Positions 11,282-20,728 of a stretch of DNA of 64,000 nt are shown here, piece by piece. Within the stretch, counting starts at the first letter, position 1. Every line of letters starts with the position of its first letter. The translations under genes were made by a program, and so were the position numbers. The notes under the pieces were generated by a model. It was not told the DNA's origin. It was given only the letters and a program-made list of their open reading frames with translations, and searched no databases. The DNA lies in the NCBI GenBank assembly GCA_031216915.1, contig CM062290.1:260872291-260936290 (forward strand). The letters run 5' to 3'. The DNA is from Pictodentalium vernedei. Lineage: Eukaryota > Mollusca > Scaphopoda > Dentaliida > Dentaliidae.

Positions 11282-11719
11282 GTAAATTATCTTTTGTTAT
11301 TGGTGAAGCACCTTTCAGCTACTTAACAATGTTTCCTTTCATGTAAGCATAAATCTTCAACTGTCATTATTTGCTGCACTTTTAAATATATTTTAAAAAT
11401 GTCTATATTTTCTGCCACAACAAAATTGCAATTTACCTGAAATATTCAGCATTAGAATGATGTCTGTCTAGGCCCAGTGTTAGCTTGTATAGGTGGAAGA
11501 CACACCAGTTGTGGGTGGCCAGTGCACACATGGGTGCAACCACCCATGAATTCCTCTCTTCTGCTCTGTATAAAGGAGTTGACACAAATTTATAATTGAT
11601 TCCTTAAAGCTTCTTTTCCTGCCATCTCATTGTTTGCAATCTACCATATTAATATATTTTGGTAATTTCATGATAGTTTCATTGCATAAGCTTTAATAAT
11701 TATTGGTTGCATTGTAATA
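11282..11719. other. Start of the roughly 38-kb intron; nothing recognised
   Basis: AT-rich intron sequence after the GTAAAT donor. No repeat or coding feature that I can support. Confidence 0.4.
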
Positions 11720-12174
11720 CAGTGGAGCCCACTTAATTGGATATTTCTTAACTGAATAACCTTGTTAATTGAATATAATTTCCCAACACAAAACTATTTA
11801 CCGTACCTCCAGTACAAAGCTGACCTGTTAATTGAATACAAGTTATAGAGTAAACTCCTGTTAATTGAATTAAAAATCTTGTAACCTGTTGAGAAATTAC
11901 CTCGACTCTCCCCAGTTTTCCTTTGTTTATAGACCTACTTGGCCTCAGTATATCCAATACAGGTATTTAGTCTATTATATCTTGTTTGACAGAGCTTATG
12001 GAGCTCTGTCAAACAATATATAATAGAATAAATGCTAAGTTTATCTCTAGAATACAGGAAAGTGACATAATCCCTTTTAATTGAATACCGTTAATTAAAT
12101 AATTTTCCTTGACAAACGTTAATTGAATAATTTTTCCTTGACAAAGTGACTATTCAATTAACAGGGTTCCACTG
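11720..12174. mobile_element. pogo/Tigger-like MITE
   Basis: CAGTGGAGCCCACTTAATTG at the left mirrors CAATTAACAGGGTTCCACTG at the right, and AATA lies directly outside both ends. TTAATTGAAT recurs through the element. TIRs of the CAGTGGAACCC type with a TA-containing target fit the pogo/Tigger group, which is an inference. Within it, 11974-12011 carries the TTGTTTGACAGAGCT / AGCTCTGTCAAACAA hairpin unit. Confidence 0.65.
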
Positions 12175-12283
12175 AATATTCACCTTTTTCATTCAAGATA
12201 ATTATATTTGTAGAGTGATATATTTCCTGGAATTTTGTTTGTTAAAGACTCCTTGAAAACTCCTTGAATAAAGTGAAACCATG

Positions 12284-12486
12284 TTAACCCTTTACCTAAC
12301 ATGAAAAGCAGACAACACTTGCAAACAAAATTCTTGAATAACTAATTTTTTTTCATTTGTCTCAAAAACATAGGTTATGATCCCTCATTGGAATGAGCTC
12401 AACAAGCTTTGTGCCAAAGAGGGGTCATAACCTATGTTTTTTGAGAAAAAAGGAGAAAAATAATGAAAATTAATTGGCGATTTTTT
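12284..12486. mobile_element. piggyBac-like MITE, cut by the next repeat
   Basis: TTAA followed by CCCTTTACCTAAC matches the left ends at 33474 and 33972. Its core is a long palindrome (12363-12441): AAACATAGGTTATGA and TCATAACCTATGTTT around CTCATTGGAATGAG. It stops where the hairpin-ended element begins at 12487. Confidence 0.6.
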
Positions 12487-13854
12487 AGCTCACCTGGCCT
12501 AAAAGGCCATGTGAGCTTTTGTCATCACTTGGCGTCAGTCGCCGTCAGGCGTCCCATCATCCGGTGTCCATAAACTTTTCACATTTTCATCTTCTTCTCT
12601 GTAACCACTAAGCTGGTGTGAACCAAACTTGGCAGGAATGGTCTATGGGAGGTCCTCTACAAACAATCCTCATTTTGTTCCCGTCGGATGAAAAAACATG
12701 GCTTCCAGAGGCATTCTTTGATTCTGGTTGGTGTATTTTCAAAAATCTTCTCCTCTGAAACTGCCAGGCCAAATGTTTTGAAACTGCAATAGATGATGAC
12801 TGGGACCCCCCTCTACCAACGACCCTCATTTAATGTTGATCAGGTTACAAACATGGTCGCAATTGCGGCTTACAGTTACTATAGAAACCCTATGGGAAAT
12901 CACATTTTCATCTTCTTCTCTGGAACTACTGAGCCGACATGAACCAAACCTGGCAGGGATAGTCTTTGGGAGGTCCTCTACAAATGATCCTCTTTTTGTT
13001 TCCCATGTGTTTGAAAACATGGCCGCCAGAGGGCATTCTTTGATTCTGATTGGTGGATTTTGAAAAATCTTCTCCTTTGAAACCACAGGACCAAATGTTT
13101 TGAAACTTTGCATGGTTGATGACTGGGACCCCCTCTACCAACAGTCCTCATTTAATGTTGATCAGGTTGCAAACATGGCTTCAATTGCGGCTTATAGTTA
13201 CTATAGAAACCCTATGGGAAATCACATTTTCATATTCTTTTCTGGAACTACTGAGCTGACGTGAACCAAACTTCGCAGGAATGATCTATGGGAGGTCATC
13301 AACAAACGATCCTCATATTGTTCCAGTGAGTTGAAAAACATGGCCGTCAGAGGCATTCTTTGATTCTGATTGGTGGATTTTCAAAAATCTTCTCTGAAAC
13401 TACCAAGCCAAATGTTTTGATACTTCACATAAATGATGACTGGGACCCCCTCTACCAATGATCCTCATTTAATGTTGATCGGATTGTAAACATGGCCACA
13501 ATTGTAGCTTATAGTTACTATAGAAACCCTATACGAAATCACATTTTTATCTTCTTCTCTTGAACTACTGAGCCGACGTGAACCAAATCTGGCAGGGATA
13601 GTCTGTGGGAGGTCTTGTACAAATGCTTACCATGCATCGAAAAACATGGCTGCCAGAAGCATTTTTTGATTCTGATTGGTGGATTTTGAAAAATCTTCTC
13701 CGCTGAAACCCACAGGGCCAAATGTTTTGAAACTTTGCATGGTTGATGACTGAGACACCCTCTACCAATGATTCTCATTTAATGTTGATCGTGTTGTAAA
13801 CATGGCCGCAATTGCAGCTTATAGTTACTATAGAAACCCTATGGGAAATCACAT
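12487..13854 (+). repeat. Hairpin-ended repeat (AGCTCACCTG type), 5' half, split by DIRS B1
   Basis: It starts directly after a T-run with the hairpin AGCTCACCTGGCC / GGCCATGTGAGCT (12487-12517), then a GGCGTC-rich stretch, then four monomers of about 320 bp (markers near 12600, 12922, 13244 and 13561). The last monomer is interrupted at GGAAATCACAT (13854) and resumes at 29555 with TTTCATCTTC. The uninterrupted text is seen in the neighbouring monomers at 12898 and 13219, which proves the insertion of B1. Confidence 0.85.
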
Positions 13855-14076
13855 ATTTTTATACAAACAACCAATGGCCCAGACTTGGTGCAAACTCGAT
13901 ATCATCAAGGGCCAAACACAAATTTTGAACTCCCCCCCCCCCCCCCCCCCCCCCAATTCCCCAAATTTGCAAACAATACCGAAAATTCAAAGTCCTATTT
14001 GGCCCTCCATACTTTTACCATCTGCGCATGCGCAGCACTCAGGAAAGACCAGAATTGGCGCCAACATCATTCTTTG
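13855..14076 (+). repeat. Left ITR of DIRS B1
   Basis: Inverse of 29315-29554. It holds TGCGCATGCGCA (14023-14034), a match to the NRF-1 consensus, and TTGGCGCCAA (14055-14064), an E2F-like palindrome. A C-run at about 13931-13954 faces a G-run in the right ITR. Confidence 0.85.
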
Positions 14077-14945
14077 TTTTGCCCTATAGTCAGTAACAAT
14101 GATCTGACATCTGTGCTTTAAAATCTAAAATCTCCTTTTTTGAGGATGCCAGACACAAATCAATGTAAGAATTGGTGGATCAAAATGGATGATGGAAGTG
14201 AACAACGGTGGTTTCAGACGTTCAGGGCTGTAACTTTATAATAATTATAAAAATTATTTCATGTTTCCCATATTCGGGACATACGCCTGATGTCATCATT
14301 CTTGCTAGTGCTTGATCCACTGTTTGTTAAGTATTCCTTCCCTATCCTTCCATGAACCCTTCCTGTTAAACTCCTAAGCTTTTTGGCTATTTTTTATTGA
14401 AATTTTTTATTAAATTTCTTGGGAGTTTAACGTGTATTACAGAATATTTATTCTGTTTATCCCCATGGTTACGTCCTCACCCTAGGGGTGTTAGGTCGTT
14501 TTAGTCTTGAATCTTCTGTCCGATGTATCGTTATTTCTTCGTAGGAAGATCTAACTTTGCATCTGGTAGCATTTAAATTGGATCTGACTTTGGGCCTTTT
14601 TGTGTGCCTGATGTCTTGTTTCCAGTTTTTTTCCTTTGACGTTGTTTACATTGGCAACGTCCTCAAATATTTGTAGTATTTTATATTATATTTCTGTAGA
14701 ATTACTGTAGGATACATTGATTATTATTATGGTGGTGTAGCTCATAAAATTTGGATTTTGTCCTCACTTAGGCTCTATCGGAATGCCCGTGGGCTCATAA
14801 TGTTTCCTTTGGGAACTTAGGCATTTTCTCAAAATTTTTTCGAAATTTTTTTAATAATTTTTTGGAATTTAATTTTGATTGCTATTATTCATGTATCCTT
14901 ATCATATATTTGTGGAGTTTGTAGGAGTGCTATCAACTTTGTATT
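14077..14945 (+). other. 5' leader of DIRS B1
   Basis: Untranslated leader. It contains the hairpin CACCCTAGGGGTG within an ACGT...GGTCGT frame (about 14471-14502), aligned with the leader hairpins of A1 (18134) and A2. CTTCGTAGGAAG lies further down. Copies B2 and B3 hold the same leader (54930-55440 and 63180-63730). Confidence 0.6.
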
Positions 14946-16960
14946 TTGATTGTAATTATGAAAGCTTACTGCTCTAAATGCAAGGCGAGGAAGTCTTTCT
15001 CGGATTTACATGCTTGTTGCTTTGCCTGTAGTCGATGCACTCCTATGGATTCTTGTCCTACTTGTGTACATTTGGATGACAGACATTGGAGACAGGTGTC
15101 GCGGTACGTCATTGACGATGAGGTTCCTATGCCAGAGCTCTCACCGCAAAATAATTCAAGTTTTTCAGTTTCTTTTTCAGAGGAACAAGAACATGGTGAT
15201 GATATTTTGACAACCATCAAAAGTGTACTACCGTTGTCGCGCTCTGATGAGCAAACAGAGCTAGCTGCAAAGGTGCTCATGAATATTAAGCAAGGGATAA
15301 GGCATCTAGTTAGTGTTCTTAATCCATTTCAAGCATAAGTCCGCTGCAGTCGAGGGAAGTGTAGATTTGGGTAGAGCGAGCACCTCAAAAACTATAAAGC
15401 TCACCCAGCGATGACAGAAATAGGGAGGAAGCCTGCAAGTTTCTCTTAGGGAAGCTTGGCAAGGTCTGATAGGACTGCGAGTGGGAGAGCCCTCTCTCTA
15501 ACCCAGCAACATTTGGGGCCAAATGTTGTTTTGAGAAACTTGCCTGTGTAGGAACCTGCAAGTTTATCTCAGGGAAGCTCGGCGAGGTCTGATAAGACCG
15601 CGAGCGGGAGAGCCCTCTCTCTAACCCAGCATCATTTGGGGTCAAATGTTGTTTCAGAAACTTGCCTCTGTAGGAGCTAACGTCCACACTTGCTGCTCGG
15701 GATGCTCCTTCTAAACTGCAGCCGTCATCGGCTACAGTTACAGCTTTTTTTCTCAGGCAGATATAGCACACACGACTGCTTACTAGCTACCCGACTTCGG
15801 ATATCCAGGCAGCCGCCTTAAAAAGTATCCAGTCTTCGTCCGTGAAGTCGGCCCATCCAGTAGCTAGTGATCTGAGGCTTCAATCATTGGGACGTTCGGA
15901 GTAGAGATCTAAGTTGGTTCTTCGTCCCAGGAGCAGCAAGCGGCATAAATACGGAAGACCGCTGCTCCTCAAGCTTCTATAATGGACTTGCTGTCGTAGA
16001 TTGCACAGCTCATCACAGCTTCCCAGCAAGTGCAAATGCAGCCTTTTGCAGACTCCGGTGGGAGCTGTCGGATGGTGCTGGGTCAGTACAGTCATCTGTA
16101 CATTCAGATGCTGTTGACCGAAATTATTAGCTGAATCAGTCGGATGGTGAAAGGGAGAAGGAGGAGGATTACGCTTCCCTTTTGGAACAACATTTTGGTA
16201 GCGATGAAATTCATTCATCAATACTATTCTGAATTTGTTCCACCTGATCAGCAAGCTGCGTCTGCTAGGCAGAAACCGCTGTCTTTTGTAGACAAAAATA
16301 CTGTGCGAAGGAAAGATGATCTTCTTTCCTTCCCAGGACTATCTTGGCAAGTGTCAGAGGCCTTCGGCCACATTAACAACGTCATTTTCAACCGAGCAAG
16401 TTCGAATGAGAAGGCGATTTCTTATCGGTATCTTCAATCGGCAAGTTGTTATAAAATGGTTGGACAAGATGTTCAGAGAGCTACTCTGCGTCTGGATGAG
16501 CAGGCTGGGGATTTAGTTACATCATTCAATTTATGCTCTGATCTGATGGAATTTTCTATTTCATCTAATAGAGCGATTCTGGACGCTATGTTATATGCAG
16601 ATCATATCACCAGGGCTCTGCCACAGCCTCTGAGGGAAAGGAATTGAGGATGTTAGTTCCTCGCTAAGAGTTCTTTCCAGGGCAGTCATGTATGCCACAT
16701 ACCACTCCACCCTTTCAGTGGCAATTGGAGTTGGTTAGATGTGATGCAGCCCTTACGTCATCATCAATTATCGATGACAAGGTGAAAAGCTCTCTCCGAG
16801 TCGCTTTGGTTTTCGGACACACACTGATTGACGACACGCTTTCTTTAGTCTATGATCAGCTACCAAAAGCTTCAATCCCACTGAAACTGAGATCAGCATC
16901 TCAACAACATGCATCAGCTGGCCAGAGTAGGCGAGGTCATTCCAGTTCACAATCATAGAA
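14946..16960 (+). pseudogene. Gag-like ORF of DIRS B1, broken
   Basis: 14946-15338 encodes the N-terminal cysteine-rich module: KAYCSKCKARKSFSDLHACC, FACSRC and SCPTC, the same CxxC pattern as in A1 gag. The frame then breaks. Two tandem copies of a roughly 120-bp segment (15434-15552 and 15553-15674) each carry the CATTTGGGG(C/T)CAAATG hairpin. Later pieces match A1 gag at protein level: 16144-16647 (FVPPDQQAASARQKPLSFVD, then the SNRAILDAMLYADHITRAL region) and 16692-16958. Gag proteins of DIRS elements are thought to form the RNA-packaging particle. Here the ORF cannot make a full protein. Confidence 0.75.
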
Positions 16961-17538
16961 GGGAGCTCCTCGCAAGGGTCTAGGAAACCCTCTTACAGTT
17001 ACTCCGGAGGTCGTCAGTATAGCGACTCAGAAAAGGGGCACAAGTCTTATAAAGAATATATTTAGGGCTGTTAAAATAGCGGCTCTTCATTCCATACCTT
17101 GTGCGACGATAGTTATAAGTCTCCGTTCAGTGAGCTTTCAAGGTTGCAACTTACACCAATATATCTGTCTTCACAGAGATGAATACTTATAAGCTTTGGC
17201 TGGTGTTGTAAGTCTCCTTAGTGACCTTCTAAGGCCGCAGTTATCAGCCTTTTTATTGTCTTCATGTATAGGACCATTAGCTGCTTCAGCTAGGCTGAGT
17301 TTGTTGTCCTATCGGACATGATACTGTATGTTAGAGGAGGTTATTCTCTTCCTACTGATATGGTTTGGTGTTAGTTATATGAGGCAATAAGCTCTATTGA
17401 CCTCTATTTACCTAGTGTGATTAATGAACGTTTCTTCAAATGCCTATTCTTAACTTGTTCTCAGGAACATATTTCCTGATATCAGATCGAATGTAAGGAG
17501 TTCATCTAGATTTTTATGATCGGGCGTCGGAACATTGT
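16961..17538 (+). pseudogene. Decayed pol start of DIRS B1
   Basis: Sequence between the gag remnants and the A1 insertion. Position suggests the RT region, but stop codons and indels leave no confident motif. A1 is inserted at TTGT|TTTC in this stretch. Confidence 0.4.
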
Positions 17539-17740
17539 ATTTTTATACTGTACCAATGACCCAGACTTAGCTGGTGCTAACTCCAACAAAACCAGGGCCA
17601 AACACAAATTTTGCCCCCCAATCCCCAAAATTTGCATCCAAAACAAAAAGAAATCATGTCCTAAAGGACCTCCATAGTACGCCTCTACTGCGCATGCGCA
17701 GTGACGCAGTCGTCCCGAAATTGGCGCCAATTATCATTCT
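17539..17740 (+). repeat. Left ITR of A1
   Basis: Exact inverse of 24424-24613. It includes ACCAATGACCCAGAC, GGGCCAAACACAAATTTTG and AGAATGATAA at the inner border. In DIRS elements the left ITR carries the promoter. Confidence 0.93.
17688..17730 (+). promoter_or_regulatory. NRF-1-like and E2F-like palindromes in the ITR
   Basis: TGCGCATGCGCA (17688-17699) is a perfect NRF-1-type palindrome and TTGGCGCCAA (17721-17730) an E2F-type palindrome, 21 bp apart. Both recur in the right ITR (24464-24475 and 24434-24443), in A2 and in family B. Promoter activity is an inference. Confidence 0.5.
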
Positions 17741-18625
17741 CTGTTTGGCCCTTCATCAGTCAACATCTCACTGATCTTTGTGCTTGTAAATCTCAGTTTA
17801 AAGGATGCCAGACACGTAATTTTTGGAGAAAATGTGATTCTAAGGAGGATAGAAGGAGGAGAGGAAAAAGAAGTGGCAAAAAATAATCAGGGCTGTACTT
17901 AAAATTTTTTGATGAAATTATGTTAAGTTGCCTATTTTCGAGGCATGGGCCTCTTGTTGTCATTCTTGCTAATTGTTGCACTGCTTATTCAGTGTTTCCT
18001 CTCCCCTAGCCTTCTAAAGTCCCCCCTGGCAATTCTCCCATGCTTTTGGCATATTTTTGAGAAGTTTCATTTCTAAAATTTCCTGGGAGAGTTGCTTGGT
18101 TACAGAATGTTTTCTGTTATTTTCCCCATAGTTACGTTTTCACCCATGGGTGTATAACGTTTGTGTTCTGCATCTTCCATCTGATGTTCTACAGATTCTC
18201 CCCTGGGAGTCTCTGTTTTGCATCAGATAGAGTGTAATTGATGACTGATTCCGGGCCAGTTTTTTCAGTGCCTGGAGTCATGTTTTCTGGTGTGTTTACA
18301 CTGTTTGTTTTCATTGGCAACAGCCTTTTTTGAGGGGGGCTGTTTGCCTTTGTGGTAGTTTATCTCATTATAAGATACATTTATATTATCCGAAAGTGTC
18401 TCATTAATTATTTTATATAATTTTAAAATTTTTGACCACACTTTGCCATCGGATCCATCGGGGCTCAACGTTACTTTTCAGCAACTTGGGCTTTTCTGAA
18501 AAAATATTTTTTCAAAATTATTTTGTTTTGCAATTGTTTTTTCATTTATTAATGGATCATGTTATTATGTATCTTTGTGTCAGGGGTTTTTGCGAGTAAC
18601 TAGGACTTATTGTTGTTCTTTCACA
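17741..18625 (+). other. Structured 5' leader of A1
   Basis: Hairpin 1 (18134-18160): ACGTT...CACCCATGGGTG...AACGT. Hairpin 2 (18177-18230): the outer stem CCATCTGATG with CATCAGATAG encloses CTCCC-CT-GGGAG. A2 shows the same fold with changed pairs, for example CTTCC-CT-GGAAG. This is consistent with a packaging or translation signal and is untested. Confidence 0.6.
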
Positions 18626-20728
18626 ATGAAGGGACATTGTTCAAATTGTAATAGGAAGAAATCTTCCTCTGACTTTCATGATCATTGTATTAATTGTAGT
18701 CAGTGTTCTCGCATTAATCCCTGTCCTATATGTGAACATTGGGATGAGAAACATTGGAAACGTGTGTCACGATATGTTGTTTCTGGAGAAAGCGCGATGC
18801 CGGCTCTTTCTCCACAAGGTCACTCTACTCTCTCAGTTTCTATTTCAGAGGAACCAGAACAGGGTGATGTTTCCATGTTATCTTCTTCAAGTGTGCGTCC
18901 GTCGTCACAAATGAATTCAGAGCTAGCGGCAAAAGTGCTCATGGAGATTAGACAAATGTCGTCCGCTAGCTCGCCCGGTGTAGCGTCCATTCACCGAATG
19001 GTTCGGCAGCCGGGTTCGTCCGATGCGGTCCAAGAGGAAATTTTGGGTGATGCGAGCACTATAAACATAATAGATGCACACCCAGTGACGGCGGATAGTA
19101 AACGAGAACGGAGGAAGCCTTTTAGTCCGGTTCCTAGCTCGTCCAGGTCCAGCCGGGCCGCGAGCGAGAGAGGTCCCTCTCTCGTACAACAACATCTGGG
19201 ACCAGATGTTGTGGTACAAAATGTGTCTTTAGCGGAGCATACGTCCGTCGCTCGGGACGCTCCGTTGTATAAGCAGTCCGCAGAGACTGTTAAGGCTTCC
19301 TCTTCTCGTCAGCGCACACGACTGCACCTTGGCTGCGTGACCGCCGATATTTTACCAGCTTCGCCGTTGAAGGATTCTTCGGCGACCAGGTCACACCATC
19401 CGGCAGCCAGGGATTCGAGACCGATGGACTCCGGACGTTCGCATAGGAAAAGTATGCGGGAGCCATCTGATGCGGAGCTGCCCTCGGCGAAGCAGCGAAA
19501 GACTGCGCCTCCGCAGGTCTTGACGTCGGACATTCTTGTGCAGATAGCACAGCTTATCGCAGCATCCCAGCAGCCGACAGGAACGGTGTTGGATCGAGAA
19601 TTATCCGACGGCGCTGGGTCGGTACGCTCCGCCGAAGCATCGGGGGCGGACGACCGGGAACATCAGGAGGTCCGACCGGATGGTGAAAGGGATACGGATG
19701 AATTGGAGCTATCCCTTTCGGAACAACATAAAGCTGCCGTGGACTTCATCCGGCACTTTCTCCCTCAAGTTGTTCCGTCGGGCCAGACTGCTGCGCTTCC
19801 GGACAAGAGAATTATAGCGTCATTGGACTCTGAATTTTTTGAGCGGTTCAGGGACATCGCTCCCGAGTTTCCGTCGCAGTCCAATAATGTTGCAAGAACA
19901 TTTGAATTATTGAACGACGCTATTTTTAAACTTGCTTCCAGGACGGGGAAAGCAGGTTTCTTGTCCGCAAATACTCTTAACCTGCCTTTCATTAATGCAA
20001 GGAATAAATTCGATACGGCAGGACAGGGTATACCGAGAGTTCCTCTGCGTATGGACGACGAGGCGGAAGACTTAGAGCTATCATTACCGTCGTCAGCTTC
20101 TATTCCAACCGCGGTGTTGGAAACAGCTATTGCGTCTAACAGAGCCAATTTAGATGCCTTATCTTACGCAGATCACCTTACTAAGGCGTTATCACTGCGC
20201 CTTCAAGGGGAAGAGTTTCAGGATATACAATCCTCTTTAAGACTTCTTTCAAGGGCAGTAGCTTATTCCACGTGTAACTCCGCCCTTTCAGTGGCAAATC
20301 TGGAGTTGGTTAGACGTGACGCAGCCCTAGCTACATCCACACTAGTGGATTCTAAGGTGAAGAACTCTCTTAGAGTCGCTTCGGTCTCAGGAGAACTTCT
20401 CTTTGACGGCAAGCTTTCCGCTATTTATGATAAAATTAAAAAGAAAGCTAATGATTCTCTGTTGTTCAGATCGGCTCCTAAAAAGTCGGATACAGCAGAC
20501 ACGAATAAGACAGGCACTTCTGGGTCTAATGCACCCAAGAGAGGTTCCTATAGAGGTTCCGGTGCGTCCTCTTGGTCTTATTCGAGAGACCGTCAGGATA
20601 GCGACTCTCGTTCGGGACGTCCTTCAGGCCGGGACAATCAGTCGGACGCCCCGAGGTCGACGAGGCGAGGTGCGGGTCGTGGAAGACGTGGTTTCTCCTA
20701 CCGCAGGCCTCGCAGGTCCAGGAGGTGA
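18626..20728 (+). CDS. gag: Gag-like protein of DIRS A1
   Basis: Likely the RNA-binding particle protein of the element. I prefer the ATG at 18626 (700 residues) over an in-frame upstream ATG at 18575, because family B gag proteins align from this point. The N-terminus is a cysteine/histidine module (HCSNCNRKKSSSDFHDHC, then CSQC and CPICEHW) suggesting one or two zinc-binding knuckles. A long Ser-rich, charged middle follows. A more conserved helical region (about residues 360-620, with EQHKAAVDFIRHFLPQVV and NRANLDALSYADHLTKAL) also survives in B1 and B2. The C-terminus is Arg/Gly-rich (about 70 residues), fit for nucleic acid binding. The frame is open throughout, and its 3' end overlaps the pol frame. 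Two perfect hairpins lie within it at 19165-19212. Function is inferred from position and composition. Confidence 0.85.
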   Translation: MKGHCSNCNRKKSSSDFHDHCINCSQCSRINPCPICEHWDEKHWKRVSRYVVSGESAMPALSPQGHSTLSVSISEEPEQGDVSMLSSSSVRPSSQMNSELAAKVLMEIRQMSSASSPGVASIHRMVRQPGSSDAVQEEILGDASTINIIDAHPVTADSKRERRKPFSPVPSSSRSSRAASERGPSLVQQHLGPDVVVQNVSLAEHTSVARDAPLYKQSAETVKASSSRQRTRLHLGCVTADILPASPLKDSSATRSHHPAARDSRPMDSGRSHRKSMREPSDAELPSAKQRKTAPPQVLTSDILVQIAQLIAASQQPTGTVLDRELSDGAGSVRSAEASGADDREHQEVRPDGERDTDELELSLSEQHKAAVDFIRHFLPQVVPSGQTAALPDKRIIASLDSEFFERFRDIAPEFPSQSNNVARTFELLNDAIFKLASRTGKAGFLSANTLNLPFINARNKFDTAGQGIPRVPLRMDDEAEDLELSLPSSASIPTAVLETAIASNRANLDALSYADHLTKALSLRLQGEEFQDIQSSLRLLSRAVAYSTCNSALSVANLELVRRDAALATSTLVDSKVKNSLRVASVSGELLFDGKLSAIYDKIKKKANDSLLFRSAPKKSDTADTNKTGTSGSNAPKRGSYRGSGASSWSYSRDRQDSDSRSGRPSGRDNQSDAPRSTRRGAGRGRRGFSYRRPRRSRR
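19165..19212 (+). other. Twin hairpins inside gag
   Basis: CGAGAGAGG-TC-CCTCTCTCG (19165-19184) is followed by ACAACATCTGG-GA-CCAGATGTTGT (19189-19212). Family B has CATTTGG...CCAAATG at the same place, a compensated change. The encoded peptide QQHLGP(D/N)VV is also conserved, so coding explains part of the signal. Confidence 0.6.
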
